Assembly (NCBI GenBank): GCA_035510355.1
Contig: DATKHF010000003.1
Coordinates: 1-56,866, forward strand
Direction of reading: 5' to 3'
From: DATKHF01 sp035510355
GTDB taxonomy: Bacteria; Patescibacteriota; Saccharimonadia; Saccharimonadales; UBA4665
DNA: 56,866 nucleotides
Shown in pieces: positions 25,382 to 33,975 of this stretch (the first letter of the stretch is position 1; each line of letters opens with the position of its first letter). Both the position numbers and the translations under genes were made by a program. Below the pieces are notes generated by a model. The model had not been told where the DNA came from. It saw nothing but the letters and a program-made list of their open reading frames with translations, and did no database searches.

Positions 25382-26548
25382 ATGGAAACAGTTGCAGTTA
25401 TTTTTGGTGGTCGTTCTGCCGAACATGATGTATCAATCGTTACAGCAATCGCCAGTATTATTAAGCCATTAGAACTTACTAAGAAATACCGAGTTGAAGC
25501 AGTGTATATCGCCAAAGATGGTTCGTGGCATTGGGATGACAAGTTAAAGGACATCAACTTGTTTAGTTCTGGTCACATCCAGGATTTTCTACATAAAAGC
25601 CAACCTGCTAGTGTGCAATTTGGGCGAGGCATGACATTGGTAAAATCAAGCGGTATTGCCGGCCGTAAAACAGTGCGCAAAATTGACATTGTCTTCCCTG
25701 CTATGCACGGAACATACGGCGAGGATGGTGCTTTAATGGGTTTACTCGATATGGCTGGCGTGCCGTATGTAGGCTGTGGTTTAGCTGCCAGCGCCGTGGC
25801 TATGGATAAGGTTTTGGCTAAACAGATAATCTTGGCTAACGGTATTGAAACTTCAAAATTCGTTATTTTCCCTAAAGACGAACTTGAGCATGATTTTTCA
25901 TCTTGTTTGAAGAACGTTGAAGCCAAACTTCGCTATCCAGTCTTTGTCAAACCAGCTCATCTTGGTTCAAGCATTGGTATTTCACGGGCTACCAGCAAGG
26001 TAGAGTTACAGAATGCTCTCGAAGTTGCGGCTCACTATGATGATAAGATTATTGTTGAAGAGGAAGTGCCAAATCTGGTCGAAGTAACGTTACCGATCAT
26101 GGGGAATGCCACCCCCAAACCAGCGCTACTTGAGCAACCGTTGACAAAACCCGAAGACTTCTTTGATTTTGAGACAAAATATATGCAAGGCGGCAAAAAA
26201 GGTAAGGGTAAAGGCGGTCCTAAAGGTAGCCAGGGCTATAGCCAGATCCCGGCTAAATTGCCGAGTGATCTGTACCAAAAAGCTGAGGAAACGGGGCTTA
26301 AAGTCTATCGCTCACTGGGCTGCAGCGGTATCGCTAGAGTAGATATGTTAATCGATACTAACGCTAAAAAAGTTTACTTTAATGAGGCCAACCCATTACC
26401 TGGCGGTCTCTATGCTCACAATTGGCGAGCAGCTGGCATTAGTAGCGTGGAACTCGTGCAAAAACTCATTGCTTTTGCAAAAGAACGCAATGCTCAGCGT
26501 GAATCATTGGCTACGACGTTCAACACTAATTATCTGCAACAGTTTTAG
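25382..26548 (+). CDS. ddl: D-alanine--D-alanine ligase
   Basis: 388 aa, ATP-grasp enzyme that makes the D-Ala-D-Ala dipeptide for peptidoglycan. Visible: FGGRSAEHDVS, HGTYGEDGALMG, SAVAMDKVLAK, and the metal-binding FNEANPLPG. The omega loop keeps the tyrosine typical of D-Ala-D-Ala (not D-Lac) ligases (FDFETKY, Y267), but right after it there is an unusual 16-residue Gly/Lys insertion (270-285). Promoter: TATACT 25370-25375, six nt before the ATG, with a TTGTAA -35. Next to murF, so this is a cell-wall pair. Confidence 0.93.
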   Translation: METVAVIFGGRSAEHDVSIVTAIASIIKPLELTKKYRVEAVYIAKDGSWHWDDKLKDINLFSSGHIQDFLHKSQPASVQFGRGMTLVKSSGIAGRKTVRKIDIVFPAMHGTYGEDGALMGLLDMAGVPYVGCGLAASAVAMDKVLAKQIILANGIETSKFVIFPKDELEHDFSSCLKNVEAKLRYPVFVKPAHLGSSIGISRATSKVELQNALEVAAHYDDKIIVEEEVPNLVEVTLPIMGNATPKPALLEQPLTKPEDFFDFETKYMQGGKKGKGKGGPKGSQGYSQIPAKLPSDLYQKAEETGLKVYRSLGCSGIARVDMLIDTNAKKVYFNEANPLPGGLYAHNWRAAGISSVELVQKLIAFAKERNAQRESLATTFNTNYLQQF

Positions 26549-26556
26549 ATAAGCCG

Positions 26557-27483
26557 ATGTTTGAGCTTCAAAAATCCACCGTTTATTTTAAAGACCGATT
26601 TGTGCCATTTAAGGACGCTAATTTTTCAATAGCGAGCCCGCCGGTGCTGTATGGTCTGAGCATTTATACCGTTGTGCCTGTTAATTGGAACAAAAAAACC
26701 GGCAAACTTTATATATTTCGGTTAGAAGATCATTTCCAGCGCTTACAGAACTCAGCCCGCATAGTAGATTTTCACAGTTTCTTGGAAAAATGGACATACA
26801 CTAAATTCGCTGCAGTCATCAGCGAGCTAGTAACTCGAAATAACCTTGAGCAGGACGCTCTCATTCGAGTTACAGTATCCGCGGGTGGAGTTATGACGGG
26901 TACGCGTATGCATGGTCTCAAGCATGAATTAACGGCTTTTGTATACCCGTTCGTTCCGACGCTACCAGCTAAAGGCGCCAAAGTATGTGTTTCGAGCTGG
27001 CAACGAACGCCGGATAACTCTATACCCTCACGGGCCAAGATTAATGGAAGCTACATCAATTCATCACTCATGAAAAATGAAGCTCTCTTAGATGGCTTCG
27101 ACGATGCTATTTCACTTGACGAGCATGGTCACGTTGCCGAGGCAACCGTAGCCAATCTTTTCCTGATTCGAAACGGCGAGCTCCTTACACCACATAGCTC
27201 AACGGATTTACTGGAGGGCATTACGCGCAGTACAGTGTGTGAACTTGCCGAAAAACTTGACATCAAATGTCAGCAACGCAGTATCGATCGAAGTGAATTA
27301 TATCTCGCTGATGAAGCGTTCTTGAGTGGCAGTAGTGTTCGCATTGCTCCAATTACCTCGATCGATAATCGACTGGTTGGCGCAGGTACAATTGGCCCGA
27401 TAACCCATCAGCTTATGCGAGTCTATGATCAAGCCACGCATGGAACGACGACCGATTTCTCGCACTGGCGTCAAACTTTGTGA
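26557..27483 (+). CDS. Class IV aminotransferase (branched-chain type)
   Basis: 308 aa, PLP enzyme. Matches BCAT (IlvE) rather than D-amino-acid transaminase: SSWQRTPDNSIPSRAK with PLP lysine K161, GSYINSSLMKNEA, EATVANLFLIRNGELLTP and LEGITRSTV. It would interconvert branched-chain amino acids and their keto acids using glutamate. No other branched-chain biosynthesis genes are nearby, so salvage or nitrogen balance is likely. It lies 8 nt after ddl, probably co-transcribed; supply of D-alanine by a related activity is a weaker possibility. Confidence 0.8.
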   Translation: MFELQKSTVYFKDRFVPFKDANFSIASPPVLYGLSIYTVVPVNWNKKTGKLYIFRLEDHFQRLQNSARIVDFHSFLEKWTYTKFAAVISELVTRNNLEQDALIRVTVSAGGVMTGTRMHGLKHELTAFVYPFVPTLPAKGAKVCVSSWQRTPDNSIPSRAKINGSYINSSLMKNEALLDGFDDAISLDEHGHVAEATVANLFLIRNGELLTPHSSTDLLEGITRSTVCELAEKLDIKCQQRSIDRSELYLADEAFLSGSSVRIAPITSIDNRLVGAGTIGPITHQLMRVYDQATHGTTTDFSHWRQTL

Positions 27484-27589
27484 CAATGAGCTAAACCTAC
27501 TGTAATACCTTGCTCCACCGGTGAATTTTACGACCGCTAGATAAACCTGGGTAGCACAGAGGGATTAATTATCCTATAATTTAACTCTA

Positions 27590-30049
27590 ATGCAACGTTA
27601 TAACCCTAAAGAGATTGAACCTAAGTGGCAAGCTAAGTGGGAAGCTGACAAACTTTACGAGGCTAGTGAAGATGAAGCAAAACCTAAAAAGTATGTCCTT
27701 GAGTACTTCCCCTACCCTAGCGGCGCAGCTATGCACGTTGGCCACGTTCGTAACTATACCATCGGTGATGCCGTTGCCCGTTTCTACCGAATGAACGGCT
27801 ACAACGTTCTACATCCTATGGGCTGGGACGCGTTTGGCCTGCCAGCTGAAAACTATGCTATTAAACATAAAATTAGCCCTCGTACGGCTATTGATGAAAA
27901 TACGGCACGCTTCAAGCAGCAGCTTATACAAATGGGCTTCAGTTATGATTGGTCTCGTGAAATCGATAGTACAGACCCTAAATACTACAAATGGACACAG
28001 TGGTTATTTCTAGCACTGTTTAAGAAAGGGCTAGCCTACCGCAAAGAGTCATTAGTAAATTGGGACCCGGTTGATAAAACAGTACTGGCTAATGAGCAAG
28101 TTATAGACGGTAAGGCCGATCGTAGTGGGGCGACAATTGAGAAAAAATCCCTGGAGCAATGGTTTTTCAAAATTACTGACTACGCTGATCGCTTGCTGAA
28201 CAACCTCGATGATTTGAATTGGTCGGATGCGATAAAGGCTATGCAGCGTAATTGGATTGGCCGCAGTAATGGTGCAGAAATTGAATTCACAATCAATGAC
28301 AATAAAACTGTGAAAGTTTTTACGACTCGTGCGGATACAATATTCAGTGCGGCTTTCATGGTTTTAGCTCCCGAACATCCACTAGTCATTGAGATAACGG
28401 CGCCCGAAAAAAAAACTGCTGTTCAGGCCTATATTACTGCCGCTCAGTCCAAAAGCGATCTTGAGCGACAAGAAAAGTTAAAGGAGAAAACTGGTATTTT
28501 TACTGGCGCCTATGCAGTTAATCCAGCCAATGACGAAAAAATTCCAGTGTGGATTGCCGATTTTGTTCTAGGCGGGTATGGGACTGGAGCAGTTTTTGGA
28601 GATATTCATGATGAGCGCGACTGGGAGTTTGCCGATAAATTTGATATACCAGCGCGAGTAACCGTAATTCCTGAAGACTCCGTTGAAGCCGAGAAGGTAA
28701 AGAACAAGGAATATTGTTTTCACGGCGAAGGTATTTTAATTGAATCTGGTGAGTTTACAGGTATGCGCAGTGAAATCGCTCGCGATAAAATTATCGCCTG
28801 GCTGAGCGAAAAAGGTAAAGCCAAAGAAGTAGTGAATTATAAAATGCGTGACTGGTTAATTAGTCGTCAACGCTATTGGGGCACACCAATTCCTATCATC
28901 CATTGTCCCAAGGATGGAGCGGTCGCTGTTCCAGAAGATCAATTACCGGTACTTTTGCCAGATATAAAAAGCTATGAACCAAGTGGCGATGGGCGGAGTC
29001 CGCTCGCCAATGTGTCAGAATTTGTTAATACCATTTGCCCAAAGTGCGGTGGCCCAGCACAACGTGAGACCGACACTATGGATGGGTTTGCCTGTTCAAG
29101 TTGGTACTTCCTGCGCTTTGCTGATCCGCATAATGACAAAGTGGCTTTTGATAAGGCGAAGGTTGATTTCTGGCTGCCAGTCGATGATTACATTGGTGGA
29201 GCAGAGCATGCTGTCATGCATTTACTATACGCTCGCTTCTGGACGATGGTGATGTTTGACGAAAAATTGATTGATTTCGAAGAACCCTTTACGACTCTGC
29301 GTAATCAGGGCATGATTCTGGCACCGGATGGCGCTAAGATGAGTAAGAGCAAAGGTAATACTATTGAACCTGATGGTTTGATTGAGCAAGGGTATGGCGC
29401 TGATTCAATCAGAATTATGGAACTATTCATTGGCCCATGGAATCAGTCAGCCAATTGGAGTGTCGAGGGTATGGGCGGAGCTTTTCGCTTTCTCCAGCGC
29501 GTATGGACGTTAGTGCAAGAATTCAATGAATTTGATAAGAGAGACTCTCAGTCCGAAAATCTAGATCTGTACCGTACGGCTCACCGAACTATTAAAAAAG
29601 CCACGAGCGACTTAGTAAGTATGGATTTTAATACAGCAATCTCAGCCTTAATGGAGGACGTTAACGAATTGTATAAAATTAAAGCTGGTGGTGATGGTTA
29701 TGCGGCAAAAAATTGGCGCTTTGCAATTGAGAGTTTGTTACAGGTATTAGCGCCATTCGCTCCACACATTGCCGATGAGTTATGGCAACAACTTGGACAC
29801 GCAGACTCTATTCATGCAAGTAACTGGCCAAAATGGGACGAACAGTATTTAAAGAGTGATACTATGACAATCGTTGTACAAGTAAATGGCCGATTGCGAG
29901 CTGAGCTTGAACTCCCAGCCAGTACCACCGAAGAGCAAATCATTGAGACCGCCAAGACCAACGCCAAGGTAGCGGTGTATCTTACTGACCATGAACTTAA
30001 AAAAACAATTTATGTAGCTAAGAAGCTGGTAAATCTAGTAGTTATCTAA
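27590..30049 (+). CDS. leuS: Leucyl-tRNA synthetase
   Basis: 819 aa, class I synthetase. HIGH-type HVGH at 49-52, the LeuRS GWDAFGLPAENYA motif, CP1 editing domain with threonine-rich TTRADTIFSA, MRDWLISRQRYWG, and KMSKSKGN near residue 583, then anticodon-binding helices. Charges tRNA-Leu, including the tRNA-Leu(CAG) in this window. -10 TATAAT 27575-27580, nine nt before the ATG; no RBS. A T-box leader was looked for and not found. Confidence 0.96.
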   Translation: MQRYNPKEIEPKWQAKWEADKLYEASEDEAKPKKYVLEYFPYPSGAAMHVGHVRNYTIGDAVARFYRMNGYNVLHPMGWDAFGLPAENYAIKHKISPRTAIDENTARFKQQLIQMGFSYDWSREIDSTDPKYYKWTQWLFLALFKKGLAYRKESLVNWDPVDKTVLANEQVIDGKADRSGATIEKKSLEQWFFKITDYADRLLNNLDDLNWSDAIKAMQRNWIGRSNGAEIEFTINDNKTVKVFTTRADTIFSAAFMVLAPEHPLVIEITAPEKKTAVQAYITAAQSKSDLERQEKLKEKTGIFTGAYAVNPANDEKIPVWIADFVLGGYGTGAVFGDIHDERDWEFADKFDIPARVTVIPEDSVEAEKVKNKEYCFHGEGILIESGEFTGMRSEIARDKIIAWLSEKGKAKEVVNYKMRDWLISRQRYWGTPIPIIHCPKDGAVAVPEDQLPVLLPDIKSYEPSGDGRSPLANVSEFVNTICPKCGGPAQRETDTMDGFACSSWYFLRFADPHNDKVAFDKAKVDFWLPVDDYIGGAEHAVMHLLYARFWTMVMFDEKLIDFEEPFTTLRNQGMILAPDGAKMSKSKGNTIEPDGLIEQGYGADSIRIMELFIGPWNQSANWSVEGMGGAFRFLQRVWTLVQEFNEFDKRDSQSENLDLYRTAHRTIKKATSDLVSMDFNTAISALMEDVNELYKIKAGGDGYAAKNWRFAIESLLQVLAPFAPHIADELWQQLGHADSIHASNWPKWDEQYLKSDTMTIVVQVNGRLRAELELPASTTEEQIIETAKTNAKVAVYLTDHELKKTIYVAKKLVNLVVI

Positions 30050-30082
30050 GTTTAAGACAGTATCGACGACCAACTTTCGACC

Positions 30083-30111
30083 TTGAGTTTTTATTCAAAA
30101 TGCATTATACT
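30083..30111 (+). promoter_or_regulatory. Promoter of the bL32 operon
   Basis: TTGAGT (30083-30088), 17-nt spacer, TATACT (30106-30111). Predicted start near 30118 leaves a ~36-nt leader carrying AAGGA. This gene therefore has a classical leader, unlike many others here. Confidence 0.65.
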
Positions 30112-30153
30112 ACTGGACTAAGTGCAGTCTAACAGAAAAGGAATTCTAGATTC

Positions 30154-30348
30154 ATGGGTCAACCAAAAAAACGCACAAGTTCACGCCGTACGGGTAGTCG
30201 TCGTAGCCATTTGGTGCTTAAACTAGCACGGCGAGTTAATGCCAAATCACCGGTAAGAGCCTACACAACAAGCCGCGAAGCTAGTAAGACCAAGTCAGTC
30301 AAACCAGCAGTCAAGACTCAAAAATCCAGCGTCCCTGCAGGCAAATAG
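30154..30348 (+). CDS. rpmF: 50S ribosomal protein bL32, zinc-less
   Basis: 64 aa. The N-terminus QPKKRTSSRRTGSRRSH has the bL32 pattern. The usual zinc ribbon (CxxC...CxxC) is absent: the C-terminal half is a lysine/arginine/alanine-rich tail with no cysteines. Cys-less bL32 forms exist in other bacteria, so this may reflect zinc independence. Starts an operon with nusB 36 nt downstream. Confidence 0.75.
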   Translation: MGQPKKRTSSRRTGSRRSHLVLKLARRVNAKSPVRAYTTSREASKTKSVKPAVKTQKSSVPAGK

Positions 30349-30384
30349 ACTACATTAATTAAGCTAAACGGAAATTTTAACAAT

Positions 30385-30870
30385 ATGGCAAGCAATCGTC
30401 ACCTTGGTCGCATCATCGCTCTGCAAACTCTATACGAACAAGAGTTTCGGCAAGAAGCTGGTGATAAAGTATTTGAGCTGGACTCGATACTAGCACGTAA
30501 TATTGATAGATATAAAACGGCTGTTGATGACAAACAGTTTATTGAACGGCTGGTACATGGCGTAACGAAGCACGAATCAGAACTCAATGACGTTTTACGA
30601 CCTGTAGCTCCGGAATGGCCAATCGAGCAGATTGCTCGGATGGACCGAATCGTGTTGCACATTGGGCTGTATGAGCTAATGTACGAAGCAGACGTACCGC
30701 CTAAAGTGGTGATCAACGAAGCTGTCGAGTTGGCTAAATCATTTGGTGGAGAAAATTCATCGAAATTTATTAACGGTGTACTTGGCACTGTGCTACGCCA
30801 CCGGGAAGAAGCCGCGGGCAAGCCAGAGTCTAAGACAACTAAGCAGGATAACCAGGATGCAAAGGCCTAA
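30385..30870 (+). CDS. nusB: Transcription antitermination factor NusB
   Basis: 161 aa; the helical NusB domain fills about residues 3-138 with RIIALQTLYEQEF, RMDRIVLHIGLYELMY, PPKVVINEAVELAKSFG and FINGVLGTVLR. Binds boxA RNA with NusE (S10) in rRNA antitermination. A charged K/D/Q tail of ~20 residues follows. Its 3' end overlaps the next gene's start by 14 nt. Confidence 0.95.
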   Translation: MASNRHLGRIIALQTLYEQEFRQEAGDKVFELDSILARNIDRYKTAVDDKQFIERLVHGVTKHESELNDVLRPVAPEWPIEQIARMDRIVLHIGLYELMYEADVPPKVVINEAVELAKSFGGENSSKFINGVLGTVLRHREEAAGKPESKTTKQDNQDAKA

Positions 30871-31351
30871 ACCACTTCAAGGTTTCAAAAAATTTGTGCA
30901 TCGCTCACCGGCGATTACTGAGGCCGTGAGGGAAACAACATCTGGGGGCGTAGTATTCCGGCACAATGCAACAGGCGGTATGGAAATCTTGCTTATCCAA
31001 GACGCTAAAAATCGCTGGACAATTCCTAAAGGTCACGTTGAGCCTGGTGAGGAACCTGGTGCGACAGCAGAGCGCGAAATTCGTGAAGAAACTGGCCTGC
31101 AAGACATGGAAGTATTTAATGAACTCGGCAAAGTTAACTTTCGGTACCGTCGCGGCCAAACGCTTGTTCTCATGACAATGCACATTTGGCTTGTTGAAGG
31201 TCAAGGTGATAGTGATAAACTTGATCCTGAGGATTGGCTCAGTGATATTAGGTGGTTCCCGGCACAACAAGCAATTGATAAAATAGAATATGAAGATATT
31301 GCTAAACTTATGCTGTTGGGATTTAAAAAAATACGGGAATCCAAGGTATAA
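30857..31351 (+). CDS. Nudix hydrolase
   Basis: 164 aa from ATG 30857, overlapping the end of nusB; the longer frame from 30743 lies in nusB. Nudix box GHVEPGEEPGATAEREIREE, then TGL, preceded by WTIPK. Resembles RppH/Ap4A-type hydrolases; position between nusB and rnc would suit a role in RNA or nucleotide turnover, but this is inference. Confidence 0.85.
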   Translation: MQRPKPLQGFKKFVHRSPAITEAVRETTSGGVVFRHNATGGMEILLIQDAKNRWTIPKGHVEPGEEPGATAEREIREETGLQDMEVFNELGKVNFRYRRGQTLVLMTMHIWLVEGQGDSDKLDPEDWLSDIRWFPAQQAIDKIEYEDIAKLMLLGFKKIRESKV

Positions 31352-31373
31352 TTCCTAACCGAGAAAGTTACCT

Positions 31374-32069
31374 ATGTTAGAGACATCAATCTACAAACAA
31401 TTCGCCAAAGACGTGCTCAAAGTTGAATTTCATAATATTGATCTTTTAGTAACGGCCTTTACTCATCGTTCTTATCTTAATGAGCACAAAAAAACCGTTC
31501 ACGAGCATAACGAACGATTGGAATTTCTAGGCGATGCCGTACTCGAACTTGTAACGACCGAGTATTTATATATAACTTTCAAGGAGCCGGAAGGAATTCT
31601 AACTAACTGGCGAAGCGCGCTTGTTCGAACTGAAAGCATCGGTGCGGCAGCTAATCGTCTAGGCTTTGAGCCACTACTCCGGCTCAGCCGTGGCGAAAAG
31701 CGAGGAACCGAACGTGCGCGGGCTCAAATACTCGCAAACAGCTTTGAAGCAGTAACTGGTGCGCTGTATCTCGACCAAGGATACGAGGTTGCTAAGCGAT
31801 TTATTACTGACAATATTTTAACGACGTTCCAGGATATCCTAACAAGTGGCTCGTGGATGGATGCTAAATCTCATCTGCAGGAGCTTGCTCAAAGTAAGGA
31901 AGGCTTTACGCCGATATATAAGGTGCTGAGTGAAGAGGGTCCAGATCACGACAAAACGTTCACCGTTGGCGTCATCATTGACGGTAAGCTAAAAGGCGAA
32001 GGTGTTGGTCCGAGCAAGCAAGCTGGACAACAACGGGCCGCCGAAGCAGCTCTTAAACAGTACACATAA
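31374..32069 (+). CDS. rnc: Ribonuclease III
   Basis: 231 aa. Endonuclease domain with signature HNERLEFLGDAVLELV and second acidic site NSFEAVTGALYLD, then a C-terminal dsRNA-binding domain (about 158-230; AGQQRAAEAALKQ). Cleaves double-stranded RNA in rRNA maturation and mRNA control. 22 nt after the Nudix gene, in the same operon. Confidence 0.96.
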   Translation: MLETSIYKQFAKDVLKVEFHNIDLLVTAFTHRSYLNEHKKTVHEHNERLEFLGDAVLELVTTEYLYITFKEPEGILTNWRSALVRTESIGAAANRLGFEPLLRLSRGEKRGTERARAQILANSFEAVTGALYLDQGYEVAKRFITDNILTTFQDILTSGSWMDAKSHLQELAQSKEGFTPIYKVLSEEGPDHDKTFTVGVIIDGKLKGEGVGPSKQAGQQRAAEAALKQYT

Positions 32070-32115
32070 GGCATAAGCAATACCTCTCAGCCTTATCTTG
32101 CTTTATACTCGTAGC

Positions 32116-32712
32116 ATGAGTGACGGCAAGAGTATAGACAACTACCATCGTAGTTATGTAAGCGATCAACTTTTAGCAATGGCTCCAGATTCCGAAGAAG
32201 ATATACGGTATGTTCTTGAAAATGTTCCAGAGTGGATGGCCAAAACTCTAGATTTAGTAGTTAAATCTAGTATTGAGATGGATGACAGCAATCCAGATGA
32301 GGTTTTCTTTGCGACACCATGGATATCATTTCGTGATGCAACTGAACAACTGGCCTTAGAACACATTGGAGATATCCGCTATGAGGCAGTTATTAGCCAT
32401 GCACAACCACAAGAAGGTACACTCCTGCACTTAGGCTCAGTTACACTAGGCTTGATTGGGAGATCAGTTGACGCGGAGGATCGCCCAGGTGAGTCTAGAA
32501 TGCTTGCCGTTTTAACAGATGCTGGGGTATTCATACCAGATCGTTGGCAAGGGCGGCAACTCGATGGTCATAGACAGGTCGGCTCAATTTTTGACATGGA
32601 CATTTTTGGCGCGAAGGGTGTACTATTGCCACGCGATAGAACTGAAGAGGCGATCAAAAAGCGCGATTTAGCAGCTGACCAGGAACGAAAAAGAAGACTA
32701 CGGGAAACATAG
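32116..32712 (+). CDS. Hypothetical protein, 198 aa
   Basis: Not recognised. Acidic, soluble; helical N-terminal half (QLLAMAPDSEEDIRYVLENV) and a more beta-rich C-terminal half (TLLHLGSVTLGLIGRSVDAE, FIPDRWQGRQLDG), ending in a basic helix KKRDLAADQERKRRLRE. Start at ATG 32116, six nt after TATACT (32104-32109), so leaderless; the frame upstream to 32098 precedes the promoter. It lies between rnc and rpsP, and its own promoter suggests separate control. Confidence 0.65.
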   Translation: MSDGKSIDNYHRSYVSDQLLAMAPDSEEDIRYVLENVPEWMAKTLDLVVKSSIEMDDSNPDEVFFATPWISFRDATEQLALEHIGDIRYEAVISHAQPQEGTLLHLGSVTLGLIGRSVDAEDRPGESRMLAVLTDAGVFIPDRWQGRQLDGHRQVGSIFDMDIFGAKGVLLPRDRTEEAIKKRDLAADQERKRRLRET

Positions 32713-32713
32713 A

Positions 32714-32742
32714 TTGACAACAGCCGCGCTTATCTGTAAAAT
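32714..32742 (+). promoter_or_regulatory. Consensus promoter of rpsP
   Basis: TTGACA (32714-32719), 17-nt spacer, TAAAAT (32737-32742): close to the sigma70 consensus. It gives a ~50-nt leader with AGGAAGAGG before ATG 32799. Confidence 0.75.
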
Positions 32743-32798
32743 ACAACATAACGTTTTTATTACGTAAGGCTGTTTTTAGGAAGAGGTTTTATTAATCA

Positions 32799-33281
32799 AT
32801 GTTAGCTATTCGTATGCAACGTACTGGTCGTAAAGGCCATGCCATGTTTCGTGTCGTTGTTCAGGATTCTCGGCGTACACCAACGAGTGGTAAAATTGTA
32901 GCCTTGCTTGGCAGCTATGACCCGCATGCCAAGACTATTTCGATATCGAAAGACAAAGCCAGCTTCTATTTAGAACATGGAGCTCAGCCATCAGATCGGG
33001 TAGCTCGTTTACTAAAAAGTGAAGGCGTGAAACTGCCTAACTGGGTCACACTTCAGGCGAAAAAAGACGGTAAGATTAAGAACCTTGAAAAGCTACGCCG
33101 AAACCGTCCGGCTGAGGAAGCGCCTAAAGTTGAAGCTGAAACTCCAGTAGCAGAACCAGTTACCGAGGCTGTCACTGAAGCGAGCGACGAAGCTCCAGCT
33201 GCCAGCGAGACCAGAGCAGAAACTGAAACACCTGCAGACGAAGCTCCAGACAAGCCTGAGACTCCCGAAAAATCTGAATAA
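32799..33281 (+). CDS. rpsP: 30S ribosomal protein bS16 with long acidic tail
   Basis: 160 aa, about twice normal size. Residues 1-85 are the S16 fold (MLAIRMQRTGRKGHAMFRVV, LGSYDPH, QPSDRVARLLKSEG). Residues ~103-160 form a low-complexity E/A/P/T tail with no known domain. The SD AGGAAGAGG lies upstream of ATG 32799. Starts an rpsP-khpA unit. Confidence 0.94.
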   Translation: MLAIRMQRTGRKGHAMFRVVVQDSRRTPTSGKIVALLGSYDPHAKTISISKDKASFYLEHGAQPSDRVARLLKSEGVKLPNWVTLQAKKDGKIKNLEKLRRNRPAEEAPKVEAETPVAEPVTEAVTEASDEAPAASETRAETETPADEAPDKPETPEKSE

Positions 33282-33295
33282 CTCGTTAATCGATT

Positions 33296-33304
33296 TGCTA
33301 TAAT
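33296..33304 (+). promoter_or_regulatory. Extended -10 promoter before khpA
   Basis: TGCTATAAT, the same extended -10 seen at 5878 and 14178, 14 nt after the rpsP stop. The GTG start of khpA is 30 nt downstream and has its own GAGGAG, so this message has a leader. Confidence 0.5.
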
Positions 33305-33334
33305 ATATAAACAACCTAATGAGAGGAGTCTGTC

Positions 33335-33820
33335 GTGAGCGATATTGACCAGCAGTTTATTGAATTTGTCGTAAAGTCACTCGTTAGCAAGCCTGATGCC
33401 GTACAAATTGCCCGCCGTATTGATGAAAAAGGCGTACTTTTAGAACTAACTGTCGACCCGGAAGATCTTGGCCGTGTAATCGGTAAACGTGGCGCCACGG
33501 CTCAAAGCTTACGAACGCTTCTGCGCGCTCTTGGCACCAAAAACGATGCTCGATATAACCTGAAGATTATTGATAATGGTGTTGCTCCACCGCCACGTGA
33601 TTCTGCTCCAGCTCCAACGCCTGCAGCCGATGACTCTGATGCTGTAGCAGAGCCAGAGGAAGTAATTACAGGTGAGGAAGGTGACGTTGGGGAAGCGGAA
33701 GTGGAAAAGCAAGAAGAAACAGCAACACCAAGTGCCGAACAAGTCGCTGACGATGCCCATGATGATGTTGTAAGTAAGACCCGAAAAGAACTTGAAGATC
33801 TTGATGATCTTGATGTATAG
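33335..33820 (+). CDS. khpA: KH-domain RNA-binding protein KhpA-like with acidic tail
   Basis: 161 aa. The N-terminal ~78 residues are a type II KH domain with the GxxG loop in VIGKRGATAQSLR. KhpA proteins bind RNA broadly and lie next to rpsP in many bacteria. Residues 85-161 are an acidic P/E/D-rich tail. Start GTG 33335 has GAGGAG upstream. Confidence 0.88.
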   Translation: MSDIDQQFIEFVVKSLVSKPDAVQIARRIDEKGVLLELTVDPEDLGRVIGKRGATAQSLRTLLRALGTKNDARYNLKIIDNGVAPPPRDSAPAPTPAADDSDAVAEPEEVITGEEGDVGEAEVEKQEETATPSAEQVADDAHDDVVSKTRKELEDLDDLDV

Positions 33821-33873
33821 TTAATTCAAGTCGAAAAAACGACCGATCTTTCTACAAAAATAAAATAACTAGT

Positions 33874-33928
33874 AAGCTCTGCGAGCCATTCTGCTATCCG
33901 CAGTCTGGGAGCTTTATGTGACAGAATG
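33874..33928 (+). ncRNA. Structured RNA element, possible H-type pseudoknot
   Basis: Two perfect stems interleave: AAGCTC (33874-33879) with GAGCTT (33909-33914), and CATTCTG (33887-33893) with CAGAATG (33922-33928). The second stem's 5' arm lies in the first stem's loop, which is pseudoknot topology. An alternative hairpin CTGC/GCAG (33891-33903) competes with the second stem. It sits between khpA and trmD, directly before an intrinsic terminator. No known riboswitch class was matched from memory. Confidence 0.35.
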
Positions 33929-33951
33929 AACCCCGACTAGGGGTTCTTTTT
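33928..33951 (+). terminator. Intrinsic terminator after khpA
   Basis: GAACCCC (33928-33934) pairs with GGGGTTC (33940-33946) around loop GACTA, followed by TTTTT (33947-33951). The strongest terminator in the window. Its first base is shared with the last pair of the CATTCTG/CAGAATG stem. Confidence 0.85.
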
Positions 33952-33975
33952 GTATTGTCTGTTAGAATTATACAA

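Noticed and set aside
27484..27589. T-box leader upstream of leuS
   Set aside because: No TGGNACC antiterminator motif or specifier stem; the -10 box lies 9 nt before the ATG, leaving no room for a leader.
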